Source: an uncultured Eubacteriales bacterium (GTDB lineage Bacteria; Bacillota; Clostridia; Monoglobales; Monoglobaceae). Taken from it: a stretch of 7,216 nt of DNA. The notes beneath the pieces are model-generated. The model was not told the origin of the DNA. It saw only the letters and a list, made by a program, of their open reading frames with translations, and did not search any database. A program made the translations under genes and the position numbers. Positions 1 through 6,186 of this stretch are shown here, in pieces. The number at the start of each line of letters is the position of its first letter. Position 1 is the first letter of the stretch. The stretch lies in NCBI GenBank assembly GCA_900555375.1, contig USLC01000035.1, forward strand, positions 1-7,216, in the 5' to 3' direction.

Positions 1-1
1 G

Positions 2-913
2 CTTGCCGCGCTTATGGTGGCACCGATTATCGCGGTGTTTGTGCTTCACTCTCCGGGGTTCTCGGCACCCGCCGCAAATGTGGGAGAGCATTATTATAAC
101 TTCTTATCCAGCGGAAGGTTTGATAAAGACAGCCTTATAAGTATATTAAACGGATTGGGCTGGGGTCTCGGCTATGCGGGAATGCCCCATATCCTTATCA
201 GATATATCTCGATTAAATCCGAAAAGGAAATGAGAAAGTCTCAGACGGTCGGCTGTGTTTGGATATTCCTTATATTGATTATGGCGTCGGTTGTGGGAAT
301 CGTCGGCAGACAGTTCCTCGGCGACTCGCTTGTTGCAAGCAACAGTCAGGCGCTTGTGTTTGTTAATATGGTAAGAGAAGTGTTTAAATTTGCTCCGTTC
401 ATCGTGGGCGTGTTGCTCTCGGCGATACTTGCCGCGTCGATGAGCACGGCTGATTCTCAGCTCCTCGCTTCGTCATCGGCGTTTGCGTCGGACGTGTACA
501 AGCCTCTTATCCGCAAAAAGGCGTCAAACAGCGAGATGATGTGGGCGGGCAGAATAATGGTTATAGCGATTGCGATTATCGCCTTTCTTATAGCCAACAG
601 CCCAAGCTGCAAGGGAATAATGGCTTTGGTTGAGTGTGCGTGGGCAGGCTTTGGCTCGTCCTTCGGTCCGGTAATTATCCTTGCGCTTTACTGGAAGCGC
701 TTTACATATCCCGGAGCGGTTGCGGGTATGGTTACGGGCTTTGCCGTAGATGCGGTCTGGTATGCGTTTTTGTCGGACTCAACGGGAATATACGAAATCA
801 TTCCCGGATTTATATGCGGAATGGCGGTGGCAGTTATAGTATCGCTTATAACACAAGCGCCGTCAAAGGAAGTATGTGACTTGTTTGAGGAAGCAAAGAA
901 ACCGATAGATTAA
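2..913 (+). CDS. putP: Sodium/proline symporter, SSF family (5' end outside window)
   Basis: This is the C-terminal ~303 residues of a sodium:solute symporter that brings proline into the cell with Na+ across the cytoplasmic membrane. The frame is open from base 2, so the ATG at 14 is internal; full-length PutP is about 500 residues. Several hydrophobic membrane segments are visible. Family landmarks are the GLGWGLGYAGMPHILIR stretch (about nt 155-205), the MSTADSQLLASSSA stretch (about nt 440-481), then LIRKKAS and AWAGFGSSFGPV. In PutP the Ser-Thr of the MST motif (codons at 443 and 446 here) lies in the Na+ site. The resemblance to E. coli PutP in these motifs, recalled from memory, favours proline over other SSF substrates, but substrate is inferred. 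The gene ends with TAA at 911-913, followed by only 24 bases before thrS with no terminator between, so co-transcription is likely. No frameshift or stop is seen. Confidence 0.87.
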   Translation, partial: LAALMVAPIIAVFVLHSPGFSAPAANVGEHYYNFLSSGRFDKDSLISILNGLGWGLGYAGMPHILIRYISIKSEKEMRKSQTVGCVWIFLILIMASVVGIVGRQFLGDSLVASNSQALVFVNMVREVFKFAPFIVGVLLSAILAASMSTADSQLLASSSAFASDVYKPLIRKKASNSEMMWAGRIMVIAIAIIAFLIANSPSCKGIMALVECAWAGFGSSFGPVIILALYWKRFTYPGAVAGMVTGFAVDAVWYAFLSDSTGIYEIIPGFICGMAVAVIVSLITQAPSKEVCDLFEEAKKPID

Positions 914-937
914 TTATATGAAAGGATTTGACTTAGA

Positions 938-2695
938 ATGAAAGCATTGTTTAATGACGGAATCGTAAAAGAAACAGAAGACGATATTTCCATTGTCAGA
1001 CATACGTGCTCACACGTATTGGCGCAGGCGGTAAAGCGTCTTTACCCCGAGACCAAGCTGGCGATAGGTCCCTCTATCGACAACGGTTTTTACTATGACT
1101 TTGACAGGGAAGACGGCTTCGCGCCCGAGGATCTTGACGCTCTTGAAAAAGAGATGAAGAAGATTATAAAAGAAAACCTTAAAATTTCGACATATACCAA
1201 GCCGAGGGCGGAAGCCATCGAGTTTATGAAGGAAAAGGGAGAGCCGTATAAGGTAGAGCTTATCGAGGATTTGCCAGAGGACGCGTCAATCAGCTTTTAC
1301 GAGCAGGGCGACTTTGTTGATTTGTGCGCGGGCCCGCATATCCTTTATACAAAAGGAATAAAGGCGTTTAAGCTGACCTCTGTTGCCGGCGCATACTGGC
1401 GCGGAAACGAGAAGAACAAGATGCTGACAAGAATATACGGAACGGCGTTTTTCACCAAGGACGAGCTGGCCGAGTATCTTAATATGATAGAAGAGGCAAA
1501 AAAGCGCGACCACAGAAAGCTTGGCAGAGAGCTTGGAATCTTTACGATGATGGAGGAGGGACCGGGATTTCCGTTCTTCCTGCCGAACGGTATGATTCTT
1601 AAAAATACGCTTATCGATTACTGGAGACAGATTCACACCCGTGAGGGATATGTAGAGATTTCAACACCGATGATGCTTAACCGTCATCTGTGGGAGACCT
1701 CGGGTCACTGGGATCATTATAAAGAAAATATGTACACAACGGTTATAGACGATACCGACTTTGCGGTAAAGCCTATGAACTGTCCGGGCGGAATGCTTGT
1801 GTATAAGTCAGAGCCGCATTCCTACCGCGACCTTCCGATAAGAATGGGCGAGCTTGGATTGGTTCACCGCCACGAAAAGTCGGGGCAGCTCCACGGACTT
1901 ATGCGCGTTCGCTGCTTTACACAGGACGATGCGCATATCTTTATGACGCCCGAGCAGATTCCGTCAGAGATAAAGGGCGTAATCAGCATAATAGATGAGG
2001 TTTATAAGCTCTTTGGATTTAAGTATCACGTAGAGCTTTCGACCAGACCCGAGGACAGTATGGGCAGCGACGAGGATTGGGAGACAGCTACAAACGGCTT
2101 AAAATCCGCGCTTGACGATTTGGGGCTTGACTATGTTATAAACGAGGGTGACGGAGCCTTCTACGGACCGAAAATCGACTTCCACCTTGAAGATTCTCTC
2201 GGCAGAACGTGGCAGTGCGGAACGATTCAGCTTGATTTTCAGCTTCCGCTGCGTTTTAATGCAGAGTATATGGGCGAGGACGGAGAAAAGCACCGTCCGA
2301 TTATGATTCACCGCGTTGTCTTCGGCTCAATCGAAAGATTTATAGGAATTATAATCGAGCATTTTGCGGGTAAGTTCCCGCTGTGGCTTGCACCCGTTCA
2401 GGTTAAGGTTCTGCCCGTGTCCGAGAAGTCTCACGATTATGCGGTATCGGTTTACGAAAAGCTTAAAGAGGCGGGTATCCGTACAGAACTTGACAAGAGA
2501 GACGAGAAGATTGGCTATAAGATAAGAGAAGCGCAGATTAAGAAGATTCCTTATATGCTGATTCTGGGCGAGAACGAGAGCGCCTCGGGTCTGATATCCG
2601 TAAGAAGCCGCGACAAGGGCGACTTGGGTTCGGCAGAGCTTGATAAGTTTATAGCGGATATAAAAGAAGAGGTTGCCTCAAAGGGTCAAAATTAA
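938..2695 (+). CDS. thrS: Threonine--tRNA ligase, short form without TGS domain
   Basis: This cytoplasmic class II synthetase charges tRNA-Thr with threonine using ATP. The 585-residue protein starts at ATG 938, with AAAGGA at 921-926, 11 bases upstream. It begins almost directly with the editing domain, so the ~60-residue TGS domain of typical ~640-residue bacterial ThrRS is absent. Editing-site residues are present as HxxxH (H22, H26) and DLCAGPH (C130, H134). The catalytic core spans roughly residues 195-480. It keeps the zinc ligands C282 (in MNCPGG), H333 (in DDAHIF) and H458 (in MIHR), the motif 2 region (about 302-333, with RHE at 311-313), and motif 3 GSIERF with R467. The anticodon-binding domain is about 481-580. 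All key residues are intact, so the enzyme should be active. No room exists for a T-box leader in the 24 bases upstream; if one exists it must precede the symporter gene. Confidence 0.97.
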   Translation: MKALFNDGIVKETEDDISIVRHTCSHVLAQAVKRLYPETKLAIGPSIDNGFYYDFDREDGFAPEDLDALEKEMKKIIKENLKISTYTKPRAEAIEFMKEKGEPYKVELIEDLPEDASISFYEQGDFVDLCAGPHILYTKGIKAFKLTSVAGAYWRGNEKNKMLTRIYGTAFFTKDELAEYLNMIEEAKKRDHRKLGRELGIFTMMEEGPGFPFFLPNGMILKNTLIDYWRQIHTREGYVEISTPMMLNRHLWETSGHWDHYKENMYTTVIDDTDFAVKPMNCPGGMLVYKSEPHSYRDLPIRMGELGLVHRHEKSGQLHGLMRVRCFTQDDAHIFMTPEQIPSEIKGVISIIDEVYKLFGFKYHVELSTRPEDSMGSDEDWETATNGLKSALDDLGLDYVINEGDGAFYGPKIDFHLEDSLGRTWQCGTIQLDFQLPLRFNAEYMGEDGEKHRPIMIHRVVFGSIERFIGIIIEHFAGKFPLWLAPVQVKVLPVSEKSHDYAVSVYEKLKEAGIRTELDKRDEKIGYKIREAQIKKIPYMLILGENESASGLISVRSRDKGDLGSAELDKFIADIKEEVASKGQN

Positions 2696-2709
2696 CACGT
2701 GTCATATAT

Positions 2710-2742
2710 ACAGCCGCGGGGCATTGCTCCGCGGCTGTTTTT
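2710..2742 (+). terminator. Intrinsic terminator after thrS
   Basis: A perfect 10-bp G+C-rich stem pairs ACAGCCGCGG (2710-2719) with CCGCGGCTGT (2729-2738). It can extend inward by a G-T pair and two G-C pairs, leaving a very small loop. A run of T follows (2738-2742). It lies 15 bases after the thrS stop and should end the symporter-thrS transcript. There is no A-tract on the left, so it is probably one-directional. Confidence 0.93.
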
Positions 2743-2776
2743 GTATAAAATTTTTGCGGAAACAAACAAAAAATAC

Positions 2777-2805
2777 TTGACTTTTTCGTGAAAAATGTGT
2801 AAAAT
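2777..2805 (+). promoter_or_regulatory. Sigma-A (sigma-70 type) promoter for rny
   Basis: The -35 box is TTGACT (2777-2782) and the -10 box is TAAAAT (2800-2805), with the ideal 17-base spacer. Each box differs from consensus at one position. It lies in an A/T-rich spacer between the thrS terminator and rny. Transcription would start near 2811-2813. The untranslated leader would be about 65 bases if rny starts at 2876, or about 110 bases if it starts at 2921. Confidence 0.85.
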
Positions 2806-2842
2806 TAAAAGGTATACTTCTATCTAAAATTATGCTATACAT

Positions 2843-2866
2843 TAATTCTTTAATTCTTTGATTCTT
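2843..2866 (+). repeat. Three tandem 8-base repeats in the rny leader
   Basis: TAATTCTT occurs twice in tandem (2843-2850 and 2851-2858), followed by a one-base variant TGATTCTT (2859-2866). The repeats lie between the promoter and the start region of rny. They may be simple low-complexity A/T sequence, and no function can be read from them. Confidence 0.6.
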
Positions 2867-2875
2867 ATATTTATT

Positions 2876-4495
2876 ATGATAGACGATAAATACGTCAATA
2901 TGTTACAGGAGGTGGGAATAATAAGTATTACAGTATTCATTGTTGTGTGCGCAGTTTTGGTTGCCGTCGGGATTGCCGGCGCGTTTATGGCTTTTAAGTA
3001 CGGATATTCGTACAGAAGAAACTTTGCAGAGCAGAAGATAGGCAGTGCGGAGGAAGAGGCAGAACGTATACTTGCCGAGGCGGCGGATAAATCCCAAAAA
3101 TATGCCGACAACATTAAAAAAGAAAAATTAATTGAAGCAAAAGAGGAAATACATAAGCTCAGATCAGAGCTTGAACGTGAGATTAAAGAACGCAGAAACG
3201 ATGTTCAAAGACAGGAAAGAAGAGTACAGCAAAAGGAAGATACAATAGACAAAAAAACTCAGCAGATTGAAAAGCGTGAAGAAGAGGTTCAGAAAAAGCT
3301 TTCCGACGCCGATAAGGTCAGAGAGGAAGTTGACAGAGTAAAGAAGCTTCAGATGGCACAGCTTGAAAAGATTGCTGATTTTACCGAGTCACAGGCAAAG
3401 GATTATTTGCTTAAGCAGGTTGAAGAGACACTTGTCCACGAGAAGGCTCTTCTTATTAAAAATGTGGAAGAGCAGGCAAAGGAAGAGGCGGATAAGAAGG
3501 CTCGGAATATCATTACGGGCGCTATCCAAAGATGCGCCGCAGACCACGTCACCGAGACGACCGTTTCGGTCGTTGCTCTGCCCAATGATGAGATGAAGGG
3601 CAGAATCATAGGCCGCGAGGGCAGAAACATCCGTACGATTGAGACCCTGACGGGCGTTGATTTGATAATCGACGACACGCCCGAGGCAGTTATACTTTCG
3701 GGATTTGACCCCGTGCGGCGCGAGATAGCGAGACGTTCGCTTGAAAAGCTGATATCGGACGGAAGAATCCACCCGGGCAGAATCGAAGAGATGGTTGAAA
3801 AGTCAACCAAAGAGGTTGACAATATCATCAAGCAAGAGGGAGAACGCGCAATGTTTGAAACGCACGTTCACAGCTTGCATCCCGAGATTGTTCGTCTGCT
3901 GGGCAGACTTAAGTACAGAACAAGCTACGGTCAGAATGTGCTTCAGCACTCGATAGAAGTCTCACACATTGCGGGTCTTATGGCGGGTGAGCTTGGCGCA
4001 GACGTAACATTGGCAAAGAGAGCCGGCTTGCTTCACGATATAGGCAAGGCGGTTGACCACGAGGTTGAAGGCTCGCATATTACCATCGGCGGAGATATAG
4101 CCAGGAAGTATAAAGAAAACGACAAGGTTATAAACGCCATTATGGCGCATCACGGTGATGTAGAGCCTAAGACGATAGAAGCGTGTCTTGTTCAGGCGGC
4201 CGACGGAATTTCGGCGGCAAGGCCGGGTGCACGCCGCGAGAATCTTGAGTCTTATATCAAGCGCCTTGAAACGCTTGAAGAGATTGCAAATTCGTTTAAG
4301 GGCGTTGAACGCTCGTTTGCGATACAGGCGGGACGCGAGATTCGCATAATGGTTAAGTCGGACGCGGTAAGCGATGACGAGACCGTATTAATGGCGAAGG
4401 ACATTGTAAAGAGAATCGAAAACGAGATGGAATATCCCGGACAGATTAAAGTAAATGTCATTCGTGAACTGAGAGCAATTGAATACGCAAAATAA
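2876..4495 (+). CDS. rny: Ribonuclease Y (endoribonuclease); true start possibly ATA at 2921
   Basis: RNase Y is a membrane-anchored endonuclease that starts mRNA decay in many Bacillota. Counted from ATG 2876, the protein has 539 residues. It has an N-terminal membrane helix (about 16-40), a long charged coiled coil (about 45-205), a KH RNA-binding domain with loop GREG (246-249) within GRIIGREGRN, and an HD domain. Metal-site residues are visible as H358, the H387-D388 pair of LLHDIGKA, HH 425-426 and D443. The conserved tail EYPGQIKVNVIREL is present. Neither 2876 nor the other ordinary in-frame choices (TTG 2858, ATG 2900) has a ribosome binding site, whereas AGGAGGTG lies at 2907-2914. 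Initiation at ATA 2921 would give 524 residues, close to the 520 of B. subtilis RNase Y and opening right at the membrane helix. ATG 2876 is kept here as the conventional choice. The gene has its own promoter and appears separate from thrS. Confidence 0.96.
   Translation: MIDDKYVNMLQEVGIISITVFIVVCAVLVAVGIAGAFMAFKYGYSYRRNFAEQKIGSAEEEAERILAEAADKSQKYADNIKKEKLIEAKEEIHKLRSELEREIKERRNDVQRQERRVQQKEDTIDKKTQQIEKREEEVQKKLSDADKVREEVDRVKKLQMAQLEKIADFTESQAKDYLLKQVEETLVHEKALLIKNVEEQAKEEADKKARNIITGAIQRCAADHVTETTVSVVALPNDEMKGRIIGREGRNIRTIETLTGVDLIIDDTPEAVILSGFDPVRREIARRSLEKLISDGRIHPGRIEEMVEKSTKEVDNIIKQEGERAMFETHVHSLHPEIVRLLGRLKYRTSYGQNVLQHSIEVSHIAGLMAGELGADVTLAKRAGLLHDIGKAVDHEVEGSHITIGGDIARKYKENDKVINAIMAHHGDVEPKTIEACLVQAADGISAARPGARRENLESYIKRLETLEEIANSFKGVERSFAIQAGREIRIMVKSDAVSDDETVLMAKDIVKRIENEMEYPGQIKVNVIRELRAIEYAK
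2907..2914 (+). promoter_or_regulatory. Very strong Shine-Dalgarno inside the annotated 5' end of rny
   Basis: AGGAGGTG is a perfect match to the 16S rRNA anti-Shine-Dalgarno. The AGGAGG core ends at 2912, 8 bases before an in-frame ATA at 2921; the next alternatives are ATA 2918 and ATT 2927. No ATG, GTG or TTG stands at a usable distance downstream in any frame. This element is the reason to doubt the conventional start of RNase Y. Confidence 0.65.
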
Positions 4496-4504
4496 AAAAC
4501 AGGG

Positions 4505-4535
4505 GGCTGTCTCGGAAAGCGGGACAGCCTTTCTT
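4505..4535 (+). terminator. Intrinsic terminator or attenuator between rny and metF
   Basis: A 9-bp stem pairs GGCTGTCTC (4505-4513) with GGGACAGCC (4521-4529), including one G-T pair, around a 7-base loop. It is followed by TTTCTT (4530-4535), a moderate T-tract. It starts 10 bases after the rny stop. AAAAAA at 4494-4499 could make it work weakly on the other strand too. Because no convincing promoter is seen between it and metF, it may be a partial terminator that lets some rny transcription through. Confidence 0.75.
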
Positions 4536-4548
4536 AATACCCAAAGAT

Positions 4549-4599
4549 GCAAAAGCAGTATAAACCCTGCGGAATTATGTAGACTTTGCTGCGGCAGGG
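4549..4599 (+). ncRNA. Candidate pseudoknot leader RNA of the metF operon
   Basis: Two interleaved helices can form. GCAAA (4549-4553) pairs with TTTGC (4585-4589), and CCCTGC (4565-4570) pairs with GCAGGG (4594-4599). The order A-B-A'-B' is that of an H-type pseudoknot. It ends 8 bases before the metF ribosome binding site at 4608, a suitable place to control translation. I could not match it to SAM-I, SAM-II, THF or cobalamin riboswitch consensus by eye. A competing small hairpin (GCAG 4555-4558 with CTGC 4567-4570) is possible. The fold is seen only in this one sequence, so chance pairing is not excluded. Confidence 0.3.
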
Positions 4600-4607
4600 C
4601 GGCGGAG

Positions 4608-4613
4608 AAGGAG
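4608..4613 (+). promoter_or_regulatory. Ribosome binding site fixing the metF start
   Basis: AAGGAG lies 6 bases before ATG 4620. It settles the start of metF, because the reading frame stays open a further 47 codons upstream to a TTG at 4479. That extension would overlap the end of rny and run through the hairpin at 4505-4529. Confidence 0.9.
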
Positions 4614-4619
4614 ATTGTT

Positions 4620-5501
4620 ATGAAGCTTAAGGATTTATTGAAGAAAGATGAATTTTCGTTGTCGTTTGAGGTGTTTCCGCCAAAGACGGACACCGCCTTT
4701 CAAAGCGTTAAAACGGCGGTTGAAAAGATTGCCGTGCTTAACCCCGCATTTGTCAGCGTTACGTATGGGGCAGGCGGCGGAACAAGCCGATATACCCTTG
4801 ATATGGCGAGAGCCGTAAAAGAAAAATCGGGGGTATCGACAATCGCGCACCTTACCTGTGTTTCGTCAACAAAAGAGACGGTTCGGCAAAAGATAAAAGA
4901 GATGCGTGAATACGGAATAGAAAACGTTTTGGCGCTTCGCGGCGACCTGACTCCCGAGATGGAGGGGACGGACAGAAGCAAGTGGGACTATCGCTATGCA
5001 ATAGACTTAATACGCGACCTTAAAGAAAGCGGCGCTGATTTTTGTATAGGCGGCGCGTGTTATCCCGAGGTTCACCCCGAAAGCGCGAACCAAAAAGAGG
5101 ATATCAAACGGCTTAAAGAAAAGGTTGACGCGGGCTGCGACTTTTTGACAACACAGATGTTTTTTGACAATAATCTGTTATATAACTTTTTATACAAAAT
5201 CCGCGAGGCAGGGATAACTGTTCCCGTTATTGCGGGAATTATGCCGATAACCCGCGCCAATCAGGTAGAGCGCGCGATAAAGCTTTCGGGTTCTTTTATG
5301 CCGCAGAGGTTTAAGGCGCTGGTCGATAAGTTCGGCGGTTATCCCGACGCGATGATGCAGGCGGGCATAGCCTACGCTACGGATCAGATTATCGACTTGT
5401 ACGCAAACGGAGTGACAAATGTTCACGTATATTCAATGAACAATCCCGAGGTTGCGCGGACGATTCAGGCAAACCTTTCAAATATATTAGGAAAGAACTG
5501 A
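4620..5501 (+). CDS. metF: Methylenetetrahydrofolate reductase
   Basis: This soluble FAD enzyme reduces 5,10-methylene-THF to 5-methyl-THF, the methyl donor for methionine synthesis. The 293-residue protein matches the usual ~295 of bacterial MetF and covers the whole TIM-barrel domain without the eukaryotic regulatory domain. Landmarks are SFEVFPPK with the likely catalytic Glu E17, VTYGAGGGTSRYT (47-59), AHLTC (76-80), LALRGDLTP (104-112, with D109, the substrate/flavin-site Asp), GGACYPEVHPE (144-154), and TTQMFFDN (177-184, with Q179 at the folate-binding Gln position). The start at 4620 rests on its AAGGAG and on the conserved N-terminus. It leads the methionine operon, 5 bases before the reactivation-domain gene. 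The electron donor cannot be told from sequence; in anaerobes some MetF proteins use a partner protein such as MetV, which is not seen in this window. Confidence 0.96.
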   Translation: MKLKDLLKKDEFSLSFEVFPPKTDTAFQSVKTAVEKIAVLNPAFVSVTYGAGGGTSRYTLDMARAVKEKSGVSTIAHLTCVSSTKETVRQKIKEMREYGIENVLALRGDLTPEMEGTDRSKWDYRYAIDLIRDLKESGADFCIGGACYPEVHPESANQKEDIKRLKEKVDAGCDFLTTQMFFDNNLLYNFLYKIREAGITVPVIAGIMPITRANQVERAIKLSGSFMPQRFKALVDKFGGYPDAMMQAGIAYATDQIIDLYANGVTNVHVYSMNNPEVARTIQANLSNILGKN

Positions 5502-5506
5502 TTGAC

Positions 5507-6184
5507 TTGGTATACACAAAATTTTACGAAAAACCCGAGTATAATATAAAAGAGATTTTAAGATATATGGGCTGCCGCAAGGCTGATGAAGCGGTAAATA
5601 AGCTGATTGCCGAGTGCGTGGCAGAGCTTGACGGCAAGCTTGCCTTTAAGGTCTGTTATACAGAGCTTCCGATTAGTCACAAAGACGGACTGACCGACCT
5701 TACATTTATGCAAACAAAAAGTGCGGGACTTAAAAAGAACCTCGGCGGCTGTGACAAAATCGTGTTGTTTGCGGCAACGGTCGGGCTTGAGATAGACAGA
5801 CTTATCGCAAGATACGGGGTTGTGTCACCCGTTAAATCGGTTGCCTTTCAGGCGATTGGGGCAGAGCGGATAGAAAGCCTTTGCGATTTGTTTGAAGCCG
5901 ATGTAAAAGCTAAAGCCGCCGAAGAGGGCAGATATATACGTCCGCGGTTCAGCGCGGGTTACGGCGATTTTGAGCTTTCGGCGCAGAAAAAGATTTTTGA
6001 AGTTCTTGACTGTCAGCGCAAGATAGGGCTTGCGCTTAACGACAGTATGCTTATGTCGCCGTCAAAGTCGGTTACGGCGATTATAGGTATCTCAAAAAGC
6101 CCGAGGGTGAACCGCACCGCGCGTTGTGCCACGTGCGGCAAAAAAGACTGCGAATACAAAAATTGCGAATACGAAGGAGAATAA
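5507..6184 (+). CDS. Stand-alone B12-dependent methionine synthase activation-domain protein with C-terminal Cys cluster
   Basis: The 225-residue protein resembles the SAM-binding reactivation domain (Met_synt_B12 family) that forms the C-terminus of long MetH, and the separate Thermotoga protein TM0269. The main signature is RPRFSAGYGD (145-154). R147, G151 and Y152 correspond to the RxxxGY motif that binds SAM in E. coli MetH. SPSKSVTAIIGIS (184-196) is the second family-like stretch. Its expected job is to re-methylate cobalamin in MetH after oxidation, using SAM and an electron donor. Unlike the MetH domain, it ends in C207-x2-C210-x4-C215-x4-C220, a possible zinc or Fe-S site. The start is TTG 5507, 5 bases after the metF stop; AGGAAAG (5489-5495) lies inside the end of metF, so translation is probably coupled. 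CTG or ATT just upstream are less likely starts. metH follows after 2 bases, which supports the role. Confidence 0.88.
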   Translation: MVYTKFYEKPEYNIKEILRYMGCRKADEAVNKLIAECVAELDGKLAFKVCYTELPISHKDGLTDLTFMQTKSAGLKKNLGGCDKIVLFAATVGLEIDRLIARYGVVSPVKSVAFQAIGAERIESLCDLFEADVKAKAAEEGRYIRPRFSAGYGDFELSAQKKIFEVLDCQRKIGLALNDSMLMSPSKSVTAIIGISKSPRVNRTARCATCGKKDCEYKNCEYEGE

Positions 6185-6186
6185 TT

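Noticed and set aside
914..937. T-box leader for thrS
   Set aside because: Only 24 bases separate the symporter stop from the thrS start, with no stem or T-box sequence.
1286..1636. 116-codon open frame on the minus strand inside thrS
   Set aside because: It is opposite conserved ThrRS sequence and shows no domain.
2695..2702. Perfect 8-base palindrome ACACGTGT at the thrS stop
   Set aside because: It is too short to stand out and has no second copy near a promoter; likely chance.
2832..2861. Nine-codon upstream reading frame in the rny leader (ATG 2832 to TGA 2859-2861)
   Set aside because: It has no ribosome binding site and no distinctive codon run, so it is likely chance in A/T-rich sequence.
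3403..3831. 142-codon open frame on the minus strand inside rny
   Set aside because: It lies wholly opposite the conserved coiled-coil/KH coding region, has no recognisable domain, and is best explained as a shadow of the codon bias of rny.
4479..4619. A 47-codon N-terminal extension of metF starting at TTG 4479
   Set aside because: It overlaps the rny end, runs through the hairpin at 4505-4529, has no MetF-like sequence and no ribosome binding site; AAGGAG plus ATG 4620 fits the family N-terminus.
4536..4619. Known SAM-I (S-box), THF or cobalamin riboswitch before metF
   Set aside because: The 84-base leader is too short for S-box or cobalamin aptamers and lacks their conserved boxes by eye; it was reported only as an unassigned pseudoknot candidate.
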